A stretch of 64,000 nucleotides of DNA. It comes from Aphidius gifuensis. Its lineage: Eukaryota > Arthropoda > Insecta > Hymenoptera > Braconidae. The DNA is taken from assembly GCF_014905175.1 (NCBI RefSeq), contig NC_057789.1, forward strand, positions 434,001-498,000, written 5' to 3'. The notes beneath the pieces were generated by a model. That model worked only from the letters and a program-made list of their open reading frames with translations. It searched no databases and was not told the origin of the DNA. Below, piece by piece: positions 1 through 13,500 of this stretch (the stretch's first letter is position 1; every line of letters begins with the position of its first letter). A program made the translations under genes and the position numbers.

Positions 1-117
1 GTGTGTCTCTTGGTATGCTAATTATGCCCTCAATATATATAATATAAATTTTGTGTTATTATAAAATTATTTCTCTTAGAAATATTTTTAGACAATTAAA
101 TAGTTAATAAAACTTAC

Positions 118-301
118 CATTTATATTTGTGCTTCTTATTGAGGTAAATGATGTTATTCCCCATTTTCCAACAGTACCTGCTGATTTAGCAGCTGATGGA
201 CGATTACTATTTTCACGAAATAATTTATCAAATTGTATGCTACCTGGTGTAACATTATTTACCTTACGACTGTAAGATTTTGTATAACTACGTGACGTCA
301 T
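118..301 (-). CDS. wapl: WAPL-like cohesin release factor, first coding exon (partial gene)
   Basis: The minus-strand ATG at 301 opens a 61-codon exon that ends in a good donor (ATG|GTAAGT on the minus strand, GT at 117-116). The peptide begins MTSRSYTKSYSRK and continues with a FDKLF segment and a KWGITSF segment. From family knowledge, vertebrate WAPL also starts MTSR..KTYSRK, followed by a KFDE.F stretch and KWGET.F, so this looks like the conserved WAPL N-terminus. WAPL opens the cohesin ring with PDS5 in the nucleus and limits loop size. Only this exon is in the window; the conserved C-terminal WAPL domain would lie left of position 1. The gene is divergent from the PKC gene, whose start is 4.3 kb away. 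The short match is the main uncertainty. Confidence 0.7.
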
Positions 302-1089
302 TATTCAATTTTTATTATTTCATATGTTTGATGATGACACATTACAATTAGCACTGTTAATTATCAAATAACCTTTCATTATTTATCAAATTTTTAAAAA
401 AGACTTATTTCAAAATTTTTTTTTTTTTGCTCCAATAAATGCTCCAATGTTTGTTTATTAAATCACTTGAAAATTTACATCAATTAATTAATTTATTTAT
501 AATAATATTGATAATTTAATTTTCAAATTTATTTATTTTTTTTTTTTTTAGCTTGACGCTCACTTTTTCATCAACACCAAGGTCACGTTGATCGTGAAAA
601 ATATTGTTATTTTTTATTTTTGGAGTTATTTAATAAACACTTTGGAGCTAATCAACAATAACACTGCACAATTTACATGCCCCTATTTTAATATTGTAAT
701 TATTTATAATGTCACGATAATAATATTTTTAATCAATTAGTAAGTTTAATTTTTTGGAACGTATGAGAGAGAAACAAACGCCATGTTTCATTTTGTATAA
801 TTTTTTCCTTTTTTTTCTTCCTTTTTTCTCTCCTTATTATTTGTCTCTCTTTTTTTTTTTTTTTATTAGTTTCTCTCGGCCTTTTCTTCTCTTCCTTGTG
901 CAATCACACTCTCTCTTTTTTTTTTTTTTTCTACATACACAGTAGGTCTCCCTCTACGACGCGCGCGAGCAATTTTTTTTTTTTTTTATTTATTTCTCTC
1001 CCCCCCGATTATTAGAGATGCAGTGTTTCCCCAAAAAAAAAAAAAAAATTAAATGATTATTAGTCAACACGACAAAATAAAAAAAAAAT

Positions 1090-1114
1090 AACACACACAC
1101 ACACACACACACAC
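1090..1114. repeat. (AC)n microsatellite
   Basis: Uninterrupted AC dinucleotide tract in the wapl/PKC intergenic region. A shorter AC tract is also present near 13514-13532 inside PKC intron 1. Confidence 0.9.
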
Positions 1115-3829
1115 TTGCAACAGTTGATCGTTTTTAATTGATTTTCGTGTGTTAATTTTCAAAAGTGTTTTTTTTTTTTAAATTTTTAATTGTCACACTG
1201 ATTATTTAAATGTTGTTAATGTTAATTGTTTATTTAACGTTATTTATTTAAACACAAGTAAATAGGTACGAATTATAAATATTGTTATCTTTTTATAATT
1301 TTAATTGATTAATATAAAAAAAAAAACATGATCTCAGCCATCTGTCGATGTTTTTGCATCAGGAAAAACTTGGAAAATATATACACACACACGTCACACA
1401 CAGTCATACATAAACACACTTATGAGAATGAGAACGTTCAGAGAACGTCGAGTTTTTTATTCATTAAAAAATAAAAAGGTAAAATAAAACAATTATCATT
1501 ATTATATTTAATAATAATCAAAAAAAAAAGAGTTGATGTAAAAAAAAATTATGATTGATTGCCAGCGCTATTTAATGGATTATTTTTAAACTAAAAATTA
1601 GATTAATAGAATATTTACCTTAGCCACTGTCGGCAATAGCGAAAATTACAAGTTCAATTTTGAAATTCTTTTTTTTTTGTCGCGATTGATTTTTTTCTTT
1701 TTTTTCGTATGAAGAAACACAAGTATACTAAAATTATTTCTACATTATAAATTTTCTAATTAATTAATAGAAAAGTTTATATTGTTTTTTGATGTAATTA
1801 ATTAATGGTCGAATGTTGAATTAATTTTATAACATAAATATGTTGAACAAGTGAATTAATTAGATATATAAAAATGAAACCTCGACGCGCTGTTACCATA
1901 ATATTATTAACATTAATCCTCTCTTTAAGCTTCAATTGACCAATAAATAATAATAAAATATATATATAACTAGCAACACTCACGAGGATTCTCATTTGTG
2001 CTATTTCTGTCAAAATTGAAAATTTATCATACAAAATAAAAATATTTAACAAAAAAAATAGAAAAACTTGATCAATTAAATGAATAATTTTCTAACAATT
2101 TAACAATTATATGAAAGAATAAAATTCATTAAAACATTCTAAAAATAATACTATTATTCTATTATTGATAATTATTTAAACAAAATTAAAAAAAATTATT
2201 AATAATTAAATTTAATAATTTATAAAAAAAAAAAAACGCTAAAATTGAATAACAAAAAATTTATAAATTGTTACGTGCTGACCTCTAGGCTATAAGTAAA
2301 AAAAGAGGAAAAGAGCTTTTTTTTTTTTTTTTGTGTCCTTTAAAAAGCTTCTGTTAATTTAAAATTAAAAAAAAAAAAATTCGTAGTGTTTTAAATTCAA
2401 AAGAAAACCATGAAAAATAATGAATAAATTTTTCAATATATTTTTAAAATTTTCTGCAAGATAATTTAAATTTTGATAATATTATTTTTTAATTTCCGCC
2501 ATGTATCATTTTGCTATATTGAAAATAAAAAAATGTATATTTGAAAAATAAAGAAAATATAGATGAGTGTACTGTTGGAACTATTAAAAATAGCTCTGAT
2601 ATAGGCCCTAGAGGGTATTATTGACCCACAGTCGGGTTACAGCTATAGGGTTACGGTTTTTCCGGTCGACTGGTTATAGGCCACAGCCCACAAACACAAT
2701 CCGATACTTGTGTTTATATACATCAGACCATTTTGATTTTCTCTCATCCCCCTTATGAGATATATTGTTTGTGTGTTCAGTCATCAACTACTTTAACCAA
2801 TATCATCATCATCCCCCAATTCAGATGAGATGCTATTACCTCCATTGGCCAACCATCCTTGTGTTTGTCATCTCTCTGCTCTTTGCACAAATTTACTTCT
2901 CTTAAAATAAGCTAAATATTATATAGAATATTGTCAATGACATTTTTCATGCCTACGATATGTTTGAAATTAAATTCAGCACGGATGAGTGTTCATAATT
3001 ATCAACATGTCAGCCATGTAATTCGTAATCAATACATTTATATTTTTTTATTTTATTTTATTTATTTTTTAATTTCATTTCAATTTTTTCTTATTCAATA
3101 TTTTATAATTTAAATTAAAAAATAATTATTCGACAATTTTTATTTTTTCTATTTCGAGTATTAACGAAATTAAAAAGTAATTTCAATTTCTTTTTTTTTT
3201 TTTTTTTATGTTCAATTGCTCTAGAATTTTTGTTTTTATATTTTCCTTTTTTTTTCCTATTGATTTTGCAGGTTTGATTGGACTATTGTTCAATCAACCT
3301 ATGCAATATACAATTAAAAAATTTTTTTTTTTCAAAAATTGTATACGATTTTAATTTCAAACTTTTGCGAGTAATTTAAGCGAAAGCTTTTTAAAAACTT
3401 TTCAAAGAAATTAAGACAAAACTTTACATGTTGTTAATAAACAAAAAAATATATTTTTTAAAAGATGTTGTATCCTTAGTAAATCTTTGAAGATTAAATT
3501 TCGTTATATATATCTTTAAAACCCTCTACCCTTTTTTTCATCAATTCAGCTGAATATATTTTGATGCTTTTTGTAAATCATACCTGCGCACAAGTCAAGT
3601 GTCTCTTCGAAAAGATATCGATATTAAATTGCGCGGCGCATGTTGAGCAGTAATCCTGTCTATAAAAAAAAATAAAAATAATTCTGCGCAAGTAATTCTA
3701 AAACCTATACCTCGCCTGATTCAAAACACAATAAAAAAAAAAAAGAAAACTAAAAAAATTCTATATGTACACAATGACAATAATTGTCGGTGCGAAAAAA
3801 AAAAAAAAATTGCACGATGGACAAGTCAG

Positions 3830-4350
3830 CTAAACTTGTGCGCACCCAATAACAGCCAGGTGTCACAGAGTGGGGGGATAAAAGCTCAAAAAAAGCTCGA
3901 AGAAGGGGAATTGATGTAGAGGGTCATAGTAAAGTAGTGGGAGGTTTATCAAGGCACAAAATAGGATAGTAGGCTTGATAAGAAAATGACGGAGAATTTT
4001 GGTGCAGATGAGTAGAAAAAAGAAATGCTGATGTCGTTCTAGGCTGCGTCGTCGTCGTCATCGTCATCATCGTCGTTGTACTACCAACTAAATGTGGCTA
4101 CTGTGCGCGCTGCGCGTTGTCCTCTACTATCGTTAACTTTTATTTTTATATCAAAAAAAAAGTAAATATAACGTATATATGTATTTGATCCCCACTATTT
4201 GTTGGCTGGAATACGTCATCACACACAGGTCGTATACTCTCTTAACTTGTCTATCGCGTGCGTTATAACCGTGTATCGTAAATGTGTTGTACCTCGACAG
4301 TTGTTCGCGGAGCAAAAGCCAGTTGTGCGTCCGTCACTCGGTCGGTCGCT
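3830..4350 (+). promoter_or_regulatory. Candidate PKC promoter and 5' UTR region
   Basis: This is the most GC-rich stretch upstream of the PKC start codon in an otherwise extremely AT-rich region. It contains a CGT/CAT trinucleotide run at about 4047-4078, and the stretch around 4316-4345 has a mixed composition typical of a 5' UTR. An in-frame TAA at 4563-4565 precedes the ATG, so the coding region does not extend further 5' in this exon. No single core-promoter motif is strong enough to place the transcription start. Confidence 0.35.
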
Positions 4351-4574
4351 TCTATCTTACTTTATTATTATTTTTTTTTTTTTTGAGGTCAATTGTACAC
4401 ACGTTACACATAATAAAAAATATATTTAATTTGATTAATCATTAGATCAAATCATCGTTATATTCTGACGATATTGATACATTTTTTTTTTTTTGCGTCA
4501 AAGTTTGATTTACTTATAAATTCATACAGATTTAAATTTTGAAAGGAAAAAAAGAGAGTAAATAATTTATCATC

Positions 4575-7500
4575 ATGGCTAATGATGAAAACACGTGTGA
4601 GGATTCAATGGGTCCTGCTGATCATACAACAGCATTTGGTAAACGTTTACGTGGACGTAAGGGTGCATTAAAGAAAAAAAATGTTTATATGATTAAAAAT
4701 CATAGTTTTATGCCAAGATTCTTCAAGCAGCCAACATTTTGTAGTCATTGCAAAGATTTCATTTGGTAAGTTTAATTTTCATTATTATTTTATGCAACAA
4801 TTATTGATTTTTATATGAAAAAAAATTAATTTGTTTACACTGTTGATTTTTAAATTTGAAAATTTATTTTTTGATTCTTTATGCGTGAATTGTTATTTAG
4901 CTATTGACTAATTTTTTTTTGCTTTTATTTAATGACGTTATTCGATTCACAATTATATTACGATATTTAATTTCAACCCTTTAGTGTTTTTTTTTTTTTA
5001 TTTATTTAGTAGCGATCAAATGAACGGAAAAATTTAGGTTTCATGTTTGCGGAAAAATGTAATATGATCTTTAAGTAACGAGAAAAAAAGCCCCTACGAC
5101 ATAAATTGGATTGGTTTTTTTTTTTTTTTTTTAAATCAATTCAATTTATACTTTTTTTCTCTCTCAATTGTATTGATGTTTTTATCTGTATTTAACATAT
5201 TTTTTTTTCTATCTAATTTTAACTTTTAGTTGTAATTTTATTTATTTAAAAATGCTTTTTTTTATAGTCTTTTGAAATATATTATATTTAGCTGTTGACG
5301 AATCATACTTAATTAAAATATCATTAGTAAAACTAGAGAGAGAAAAAAAAATCTTGATTATAACTAAACAACGAGATGAAAAAATTAATGAAAAATTTAA
5401 AAAAAGTTTAAATATAGTTTAATGAAAATATTTTTATAAATGACATAATTTAGTGATGATTAATATGACAAGGATGTTTATTGTTAATTTATTGTAATTA
5501 CTTGTTAGTTTATCTGTCGTTTTTTGTATTTTTAAATTTTGAAATATCTTGAAATTGCACATGGCCTTTAAATTCCAAAGATTGTTTATTGATGATGATT
5601 ATGATTCAGAGCCGGAAATGTAATTTCAGAAATTTCTGTTGTCAGATTGTTTCTCACATTCATTTATTATTATGATTATTAAATCGATTGAAATAAATGT
5701 CAAATTATCATTGATCAATTATCAAAAATAACAATAAATAAAATTTTAAATACCTCGACTATTTTTGGCGTTTAAAAATAGATAAAAATAGATAAATAAA
5801 ATTTTAAAAATAAAGATTATTGATAAAGTACAATAGAAATATTTTTTTTATCATTTTAAAAATTTTAAAATAGAAAAAATACAATAAAACACTCATTTTC
5901 CATAGATAAATAAAAAATAAAAAAATTTTTTTTTCGTAAAAAAAAAAATAAATACAGTATATTTTATTTGTCGTTGATAACTATAAAATTTTTCATTAAG
6001 TATATTAAATTGCAAACTAATAAAAAATCAATATTAATCAATAATATTAACCTTGTTATTTTTATTTGCATTTGAATAATAAAAAAATATAAAAGTTTTA
6101 AAAAAAAAGTTTAAATGTAATATTGAGATTGTGTAATATGATAAGCCAAAAAGGAAAAAAAGAAAAAAATACTTGTGGTGTTAATCAACTTATACATCAC
6201 AGTGGTTATATAACTCCTTACAGCACCACCATTAAAACAATGGAAAATTATATAAAACAATCAACAATTGTTAACAAAGAGAATATTTTAGTCGATTGAT
6301 TATTTATTATTTTTTAAAATCCCTCGGTTGAATGTCCACGTGGTTTTTGTTGTGATTGCCTCCTTCCAAAAATTCAAACACAGTCAAATGCATTTATAAA
6401 ATATTTATAAATAAATTGCGGTATTATATTTTGATGACAGCACCATGATAAGTTGTCAAACTCACCTGGATTTTATCAAGAAAAATGTCATATGCTTTTC
6501 CGGAAAATTCAAATATTTCTTGCAAACAAAAAAGACAAATGAAATTTAAAAAAAGTCAAATGACGAAAATAATATTTAAAAATAATTTAAAAAAAATAAT
6601 AAAATTTACTTTTTTTTTCATTGTATACTTTATGTATTGTTAACAAAAATTTATTTATTTATTTATTTTTTATTTAATGCAACGATCCGAGTTATAAGCC
6701 TCGTTGGTTCCTTTTATATTTCAAGACCTCTGTATCTTTGTGAGGAAAAAAAAAATGAAAAAGAAAAATAAAAAGGATATATGTATTATAAAATTCCTTG
6801 GTGAATATCACGTCAGTTCACATGTGCAGATAATCATAGATATATGTATCTAATTCATGTCTATATTTATTTTATATTTATTTATGTATTGACGTAGAGA
6901 TAAAACACCATCAGGATATATTTATATATATTTTTATTTTATGTGCACAAATAGTGCTGTATATCTTGCACACACCTGCACCAATTTTCTGATAAATATC
7001 ATTTTCTCCCTCTCTCTTTCTCTTCATCTTATCGCTGAGTATTTTTTAGAGTATGTGGATCAACATTCGTTTAACATTTTATATATATAACTACACTGCT
7101 ATACACTAAGCATCTTTTTTATATATAAATTGGGTAATTTTTTTTTTTTTTTTTCACATTTTTTTTTTTCGATCTACAAAATAGGATTTGTTGAATTTCT
7201 ATGAATTGAAAAAGTTTTCTTCTTTTTGTGAGGTTTAAATATCCAATTTATTTATCCTTCTTGTGTTTATTTTTCAAGAAAAAAATTTTTTTTTTTATTT
7301 TTTTTTTATTACGTCTGACTATTATTATTTTTTACTCCTTGATTGATTGAATTTTTTTTTATTTTTTTATTTTCCCCATATATCTTATTCAATTATAAAA
7401 TTGCCTCAAGCAATATAAACTTGTTTAATCAATTTGATTTATTTATTTTTAATATAAAAAATAAAAAAAAAAAATAGTTTAAATATATTTATTAAATGTT

Positions 7501-10500
7501 TAGCGGTAATAATGATAATTTATTATTGTTTTCATATTTTTAAGCACACCCTTGATCGTGAAATAGAAAAAAAAATATATGGTATAAATGAAAAATAAAC
7601 AAGGTTTAAATCAAAATGCGAGATATGAATTATTAATTTAATCACAAGTATGTAAACACGTATGGCAATCCCGTTGGAATTTATTTGTGTTGGTATATAT
7701 TGACACAATTTGAAATTATTATATTGGTCACATTTTAATGCACATGTAAACAATTTATAAAATAAAAAATGTGCGATGATATTGTTGGCTATATGCATTT
7801 GTGTGTTGCAGCGTATGTGCATATCAGTTGGACACAATGTCCTTGGAAGGCCGCAATATTTAACTTTATAGTCATGATTATGATACTGTACATATATTAT
7901 ATATTTATGTTTGTAACTAGAACACATGTCTCTCATTTAGTGTTAACGATCCATCGTTTATATAAAGACAGATAAATTCCCATTGTTATTTATCTTTTTT
8001 TTATTTTTTTAAATTAATTTTTTTTTTTTCATTTTGCTTGGCATTTAAAAAACTGACTGTTATAATTTTTTGAATGTTTAAAAGTGTGGCTTTTAAATGC
8101 AATGACAATCAATTTTTTAAATGTAAAAAAAAACGATTTTTTTTTGATAATTAAAATTGGCATTTACTTTATTTTTGATACATTTAAAAAATCAATTAAA
8201 ATTGAAATTTTTTTGTTATTAATATCAATTTGTTATATACAATTAATTTAAATTGATTGAGAAAGTAATTTGTTTTTTTTTTTTTTTAATTTTAAATATT
8301 GAATAATTATTCAAAATTATATCAATTGAATTATTTTTCTTTATTTGATTTATTTAATAAAATCAATTGTTTATAATTTTTAAATTTTAATAAGGTTATT
8401 TTCAAAACACAAATACATTTTTTTTAAATTTAAAAACAAAAATTTTGCAAATATTTTAAATAGCTAATTTGCTGTTTTCACACATTCTGCCAATTAATTT
8501 ACATAATTTTTTAAAATGATTTTATCGAATGTCACATTATTCAATAACATGATTTGAAAAAAAAAAAAAATTGATAAATTTCCGGAAATCATTCAAGCGC
8601 ATATTTAGATACACATTTGTCTTTTTTTATTTATCAATTTTACACTAAAGCCTTCACACAGATGTACAAAAAAAAGGAAAAAATATAATCAAAACAGAAT
8701 AATATCTATTTTCCGGTGTCAAATAGAAACGTGATAAATTTTTCACTCGACTGATTAATAATAAAACATGTCAAGCGTTGTTTTAGTTACATTTTTTTTT
8801 TATAAATATCTACGTGTTGCTGCATCAAAGTATTTGTCATTTTTAAATTGCATAAACAGAATAAAAATAATAAAAAAACAGTATTTTAAATAAAAAAATG
8901 AATTGCAAATTTATTCAAAGCAGGAAAATATTTATAAAAAAATCTAATGAATATAAAAAACAAAAAAAACAAATTACAAACCAGATTTCTTACTTTCAAT
9001 TTTAAGACATTTTTTTATTTTTTCTCATTTCAATTAAATACCAGTTTATATAATTTTTTTTTCATGGATTATTTAATCTTCGTACAGTATATAATTTGTT
9101 GAAAATAAATTTATATTTAATAGTAATATTAATAGTGCAGCATATCGTCGCATTAAAATTCAAAAAAGCACAAGTTTCATTTTCGTTTTTTTTTGTTAAA
9201 TTTTTATTTGGCAAAAGACACGTTCTACTTCTCAGCAAAATTCTCAGACATATTTATAAATACTATACGAAAAGCTGATATTAATAAATATTAATAAACA
9301 ATAATTTACAAAAATATTGTAAATTAATTATTATATAAATAACGTCAAAATGAAAAAAAAAAAATAAATAAAAACTTTTGGCAAAAAGAAATTTCCCAAG
9401 TGGTTTTACATTTTTTAAAATATTTTTTTGTTTCTTTGGCACTTATGCCTTTTATGTTTTTGATGGAGGGATGTATTTAATGTTGCATTGTGTTGAATTA
9501 TAAATATTATGTGGACGATGGAAGTGAGGCTGCTGCTGCATGACTAGCGCACCAGGCCACGAGAGAGAATCAATGAAAATTGAGGGGAAGTTGTTGGGGG
9601 GTTGAGGGTGGACTTTGAGCTTTAAGAGTGAACAAAACTCACAAGCCTGAAAAATATATACCAGCGACACTTGGATCCAAATGTTGCACACTAAAAAAAA
9701 TACACCATACAATTTTTTTTACTTGAAAAAAGAAAAATGAATCGAAAAAAAACGAATGAAGCATAAAAAATGAATTACATAAATAATTTAGATGAAAATA
9801 ATATTTAAAAATAAAATTTCATCTTTTCATTTTCACTGTAATCAAATAAATAATATTTAAAAATAAATTTATCAATTATTTATCAAATTGATTGGGTAAA
9901 AGAGAAAAAAAAAAAAAGTTTTAATAAAAAAAAAATGAGCTTTATATTTCCCATCGGTTTTCCACAAAAGAAATAAAAAGAAAAAAAAAATATAATAATC
10001 AATAACTCTGTGTGTTACTTTGAGTCTTTCATGTTTGAAAAATTCTATTTTTAAAACACATGATGAAACACGTGAATAGTGTATAAAAATAAAAATATAT
10101 ATTTTACAAAAAAAAAAAAAACAAGATTTTAATTAAATATTATTTTTTCAATTAATAGATTCTTAATATTATCAAGAAATTTAATTTTCATAGATTGCTA
10201 TTTCTTTGAAGCATGATTAATAGTATATTTATAAAAAATAATTAATTAAAAATAGACGGAAAATTATCTTGGAAAATAAAAAAGAAAAATATGTTTTTTT
10301 GGAGAGAATATATTTTGTTAAAATAATATTTGTAGAGGTAAAGAAAAATAATAAGGGTGTAAAAAGTAATAATAATAATAATTTAGAATAATTTTATGAT
10401 AAAGTTTTCTTATTATCATAGTAAAAAAATTTGTAAAATAATATTTGCAACAGGCAGAAATAGGGGCGAGGTCTATTCAATTTAACCCGAGGGTATTTTC

Positions 10501-13500
10501 AACATGCTCTCTTGTCGAAATGGACTCACCCTGACGAGAATTTCCGTGTCATTTTTTACAACTAAAATATATTTCCAATTGTTTTCCATCAAAACATAAT
10601 GTCCTTTAATTTTTTTTTACAATTATTCATAAACAAGTGCATTTATACAACTAAAAAAACGAAAAATAAAAAAAAAACAAATAAAAATTTCTCGTTTTTT
10701 TGTGCTTTTTATTTGTTAATTTTTTATTCACCCACAAAAAAACAACCCTTCTCTATTATATCAATTCAACCGAATATAAATTACCCCAAAATAACACTAA
10801 TAATATTTTTTTTTTTATAAATATCATATTAATTTAAAAAAATAAAAAAATATAAATTCACCCTTTTTATAATTAAATCATTTTAATATTAATTTTTTTG
10901 ATTAATAATATAACAATTATTGTGCATTAAAAATAGATCGATTTTAACCCTTGCTTAAATTTACAATTCAACTATCATAAATAAATTATTTTACTTAATT
11001 TTTAAACTAGCAAAAAAAAAAAAAAAAAAATTCATTGAGATGTTTAATAACTTTTATTTTACCTTCAAAAATATATAATTTTTTTTTTTTCATATATAAT
11101 AGTTGCCACTTTCTAAGTAACAATCATTAAATCGTATAAAATATTTACGAATTTAACCTTCTAAAAGTTTTTTATTTTTTAAATAAATAAACAAATATAA
11201 AATATAAAGCTTTCTTTGAAAAGCTTACATGTGAATTGTTATTTGAAATTTGTGGAATTTTAAATATTTTATAAATAAAAAAAACAATATTTTCATATAA
11301 AAAATGCTTTGAAATAATAATATAAAATTGTTGGTAAACATAATCTATACGTGTGCATACAATATAATTCAAATGAAAAATATTTGAACGTAAAAATATG
11401 TGATGGTTTAATAATTTATTGTATTTACACACGAGACAAAAAAAACGTACTTCTGACATGTATTAAGTAGTGCATATACCATAAAATAAAATAGAGTAAA
11501 ATTGAATAGAAAAAAAAATTTTTAAAAACAGAAAAATTATATAATGCGTGTGCTGGTATTACTGGGCAAAAAAGAGGGTAGTCCTAGAAGATGATGATGA
11601 TGAAGAAAAAGTATATAAGAAATAGAAAAATAAAAAAAAATAAAATAAGGGTGCAAGGTAGCGTGTTAAAGAGGGGGTAAGAGTAAGAGGGTAGACATGC
11701 AATTGATTGCGGTTGGCGTGTCGCACAATTCACTTGCTCACTCACTCATTCGTTTACTATCGATCATTTAAGGCGACAACATAGATGAGAAGAGAGCAGC
11801 AACAAGGACAATCATTATGACGATGTGCAAAGAAGGCCAAAGAGGGTCTTGATTATTAAGCTAACCGTTAATCACCGTATCAAGTCGCACTAAAACGTTT
11901 TACAAGATTAACAAATTTTATATTATTTTTATTATATTTTATAAAATTAAAATAAATGGCCGAGTATATTTTGATTTATACTACTGTTTTTTTATTTTTT
12001 TATTTTTTAAATTAAACAACAAACAAGAACGATAATGATAAATTATTTTTATAAAATTTCAAAAGATTGATTTTTTATTTTTATCATAAGGGTGGAGAAA
12101 TTTTTTTAGACTAGAAAATAAAATATTAATAGTCGCGTGTAAAAATGATACGGTTAATGATGAAAACATGAAATATTATATATTGAAAAAAACATTAGAA
12201 ATATATAAATCATAAATAAATGTGGGGAAAAAATAAACAACAACAACCACAGCTTACAGCAATAATAATGAAAACTAATATCAGAAAAAATTGTAATAAT
12301 TATATAGAGGGAAAAATGGGAAAGTAAAAATAATGTGCAGGATCATGAGTTGATTTCGTAATTCACTTATGTGAAAATAAATAATAAATAAATGAAATAT
12401 TAAAAAAACAAAAATTGATATAAATTTGTTGTTTCACTGGCAACACCCAAATTTTATTATTTATTGAAATAATATTATCAGGGTGTTTATAAATTCCAAG
12501 GGGCTATTCATGGCCAGATTTAGTGACAACAAACGTTTCGGTTGAAAATTTGTAATACGGATAATAAGGGGGTTTCGTACTATATATTCTCAAATTTTCA
12601 GAATTTTCCAGCTTTTCGTTTATTGTTAAATAAATAAATTAAAAACTAATTTAAGAATAATACATTTAATTAAGAAAAAAAAATCTTTAATATTGAAAAA
12701 TCTTGTTTAAAATTTAGTACAATTATTTTCAATTCAAAAATATTAAAAACAAAAAGGAATTAAAATTAGTAGAAAATTTTATTTCGTAATTGTTGTTTTA
12801 ATTGGTTAATTGAATAAAACACGAACACCAGGTGAATTTTATAACCCAACTGATGAATGAAAAATAGAATAAATAAATTCAAAAAAAAATTTAATTTTGT
12901 CATTTTGCCAAAATATCAAAGAAATTATCTATCATTGATGAAAATTTATATTTTTTCATGATTCTCACCGTTGAATTTATCTTTGTAAATTTGCCAAAAA
13001 ACTGTCACAACTTTGCAATATAATTTAACATATGAAAAATAAAATTATTATTATAAATTTTTTCATCAGCATATGTTTTATAATATAATTATCAACTTGA
13101 AATATTTCAATTTTTTTTTTTTCATAATACAAGATTATTTTGATTTTCATGGATTTAATAAAAATCAGTTTCAATCATCGAGTATATTATTACAGAATTT
13201 TGATGTCAAGCCAGCAACGTTGCAAAATAAAAAGCAATTTTCATTTTTTTTTTTTTTGGCCCTGAATGATAAAAGCGAGGCGAATAAATTTGAGAAAATC
13301 ACTTGATGTGAGGTATCATACCCGGTATAAAATTGAGGGTCAAGATAAAGTCTACTGAAATAATAAAAAATAAAAAAAAAAGTTCAAAATGACCTCGGAA
13401 TATAAAGCCGCAAGATGATGACTTGATATGTTGTATCGATTGACATCCTAAATCATCTTGAACCTTTCATGAAAAAAAGCAAAAAAAAAAAAGCAACCTT

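Larger units (their letters stand above)
302..4574. other. Divergent intergenic region between wapl and the PKC gene
   Basis: This region should hold the promoters and 5' UTRs of two divergent genes. Most of it is poly-A/poly-T low complexity. Two stretches are clearly less AT-rich: about 2560-2900 and about 3590-4350. The second ends just before the PKC start and contains a CGT/CAT trinucleotide tract. I see no convincing open frame. Short frames such as 4199-4429 lack homology and codon structure. An upstream non-coding exon of PKC could sit here but cannot be proven from sequence. Confidence 0.6.

Noticed and set aside
7532..7936. 134-codon minus-strand frame in PKC intron 1
   Set aside because: It is rich in Ile, Tyr, Phe and His with no recognisable motif, overlaps an opposite-strand frame and sits in AT-rich intronic DNA.
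9452..9712. 86-codon minus-strand frame in a less AT-rich intronic island
   Set aside because: The composition looks more protein-like than most, but there is no domain, signal or neighbouring exon. It is kept only as part of an island worth checking.
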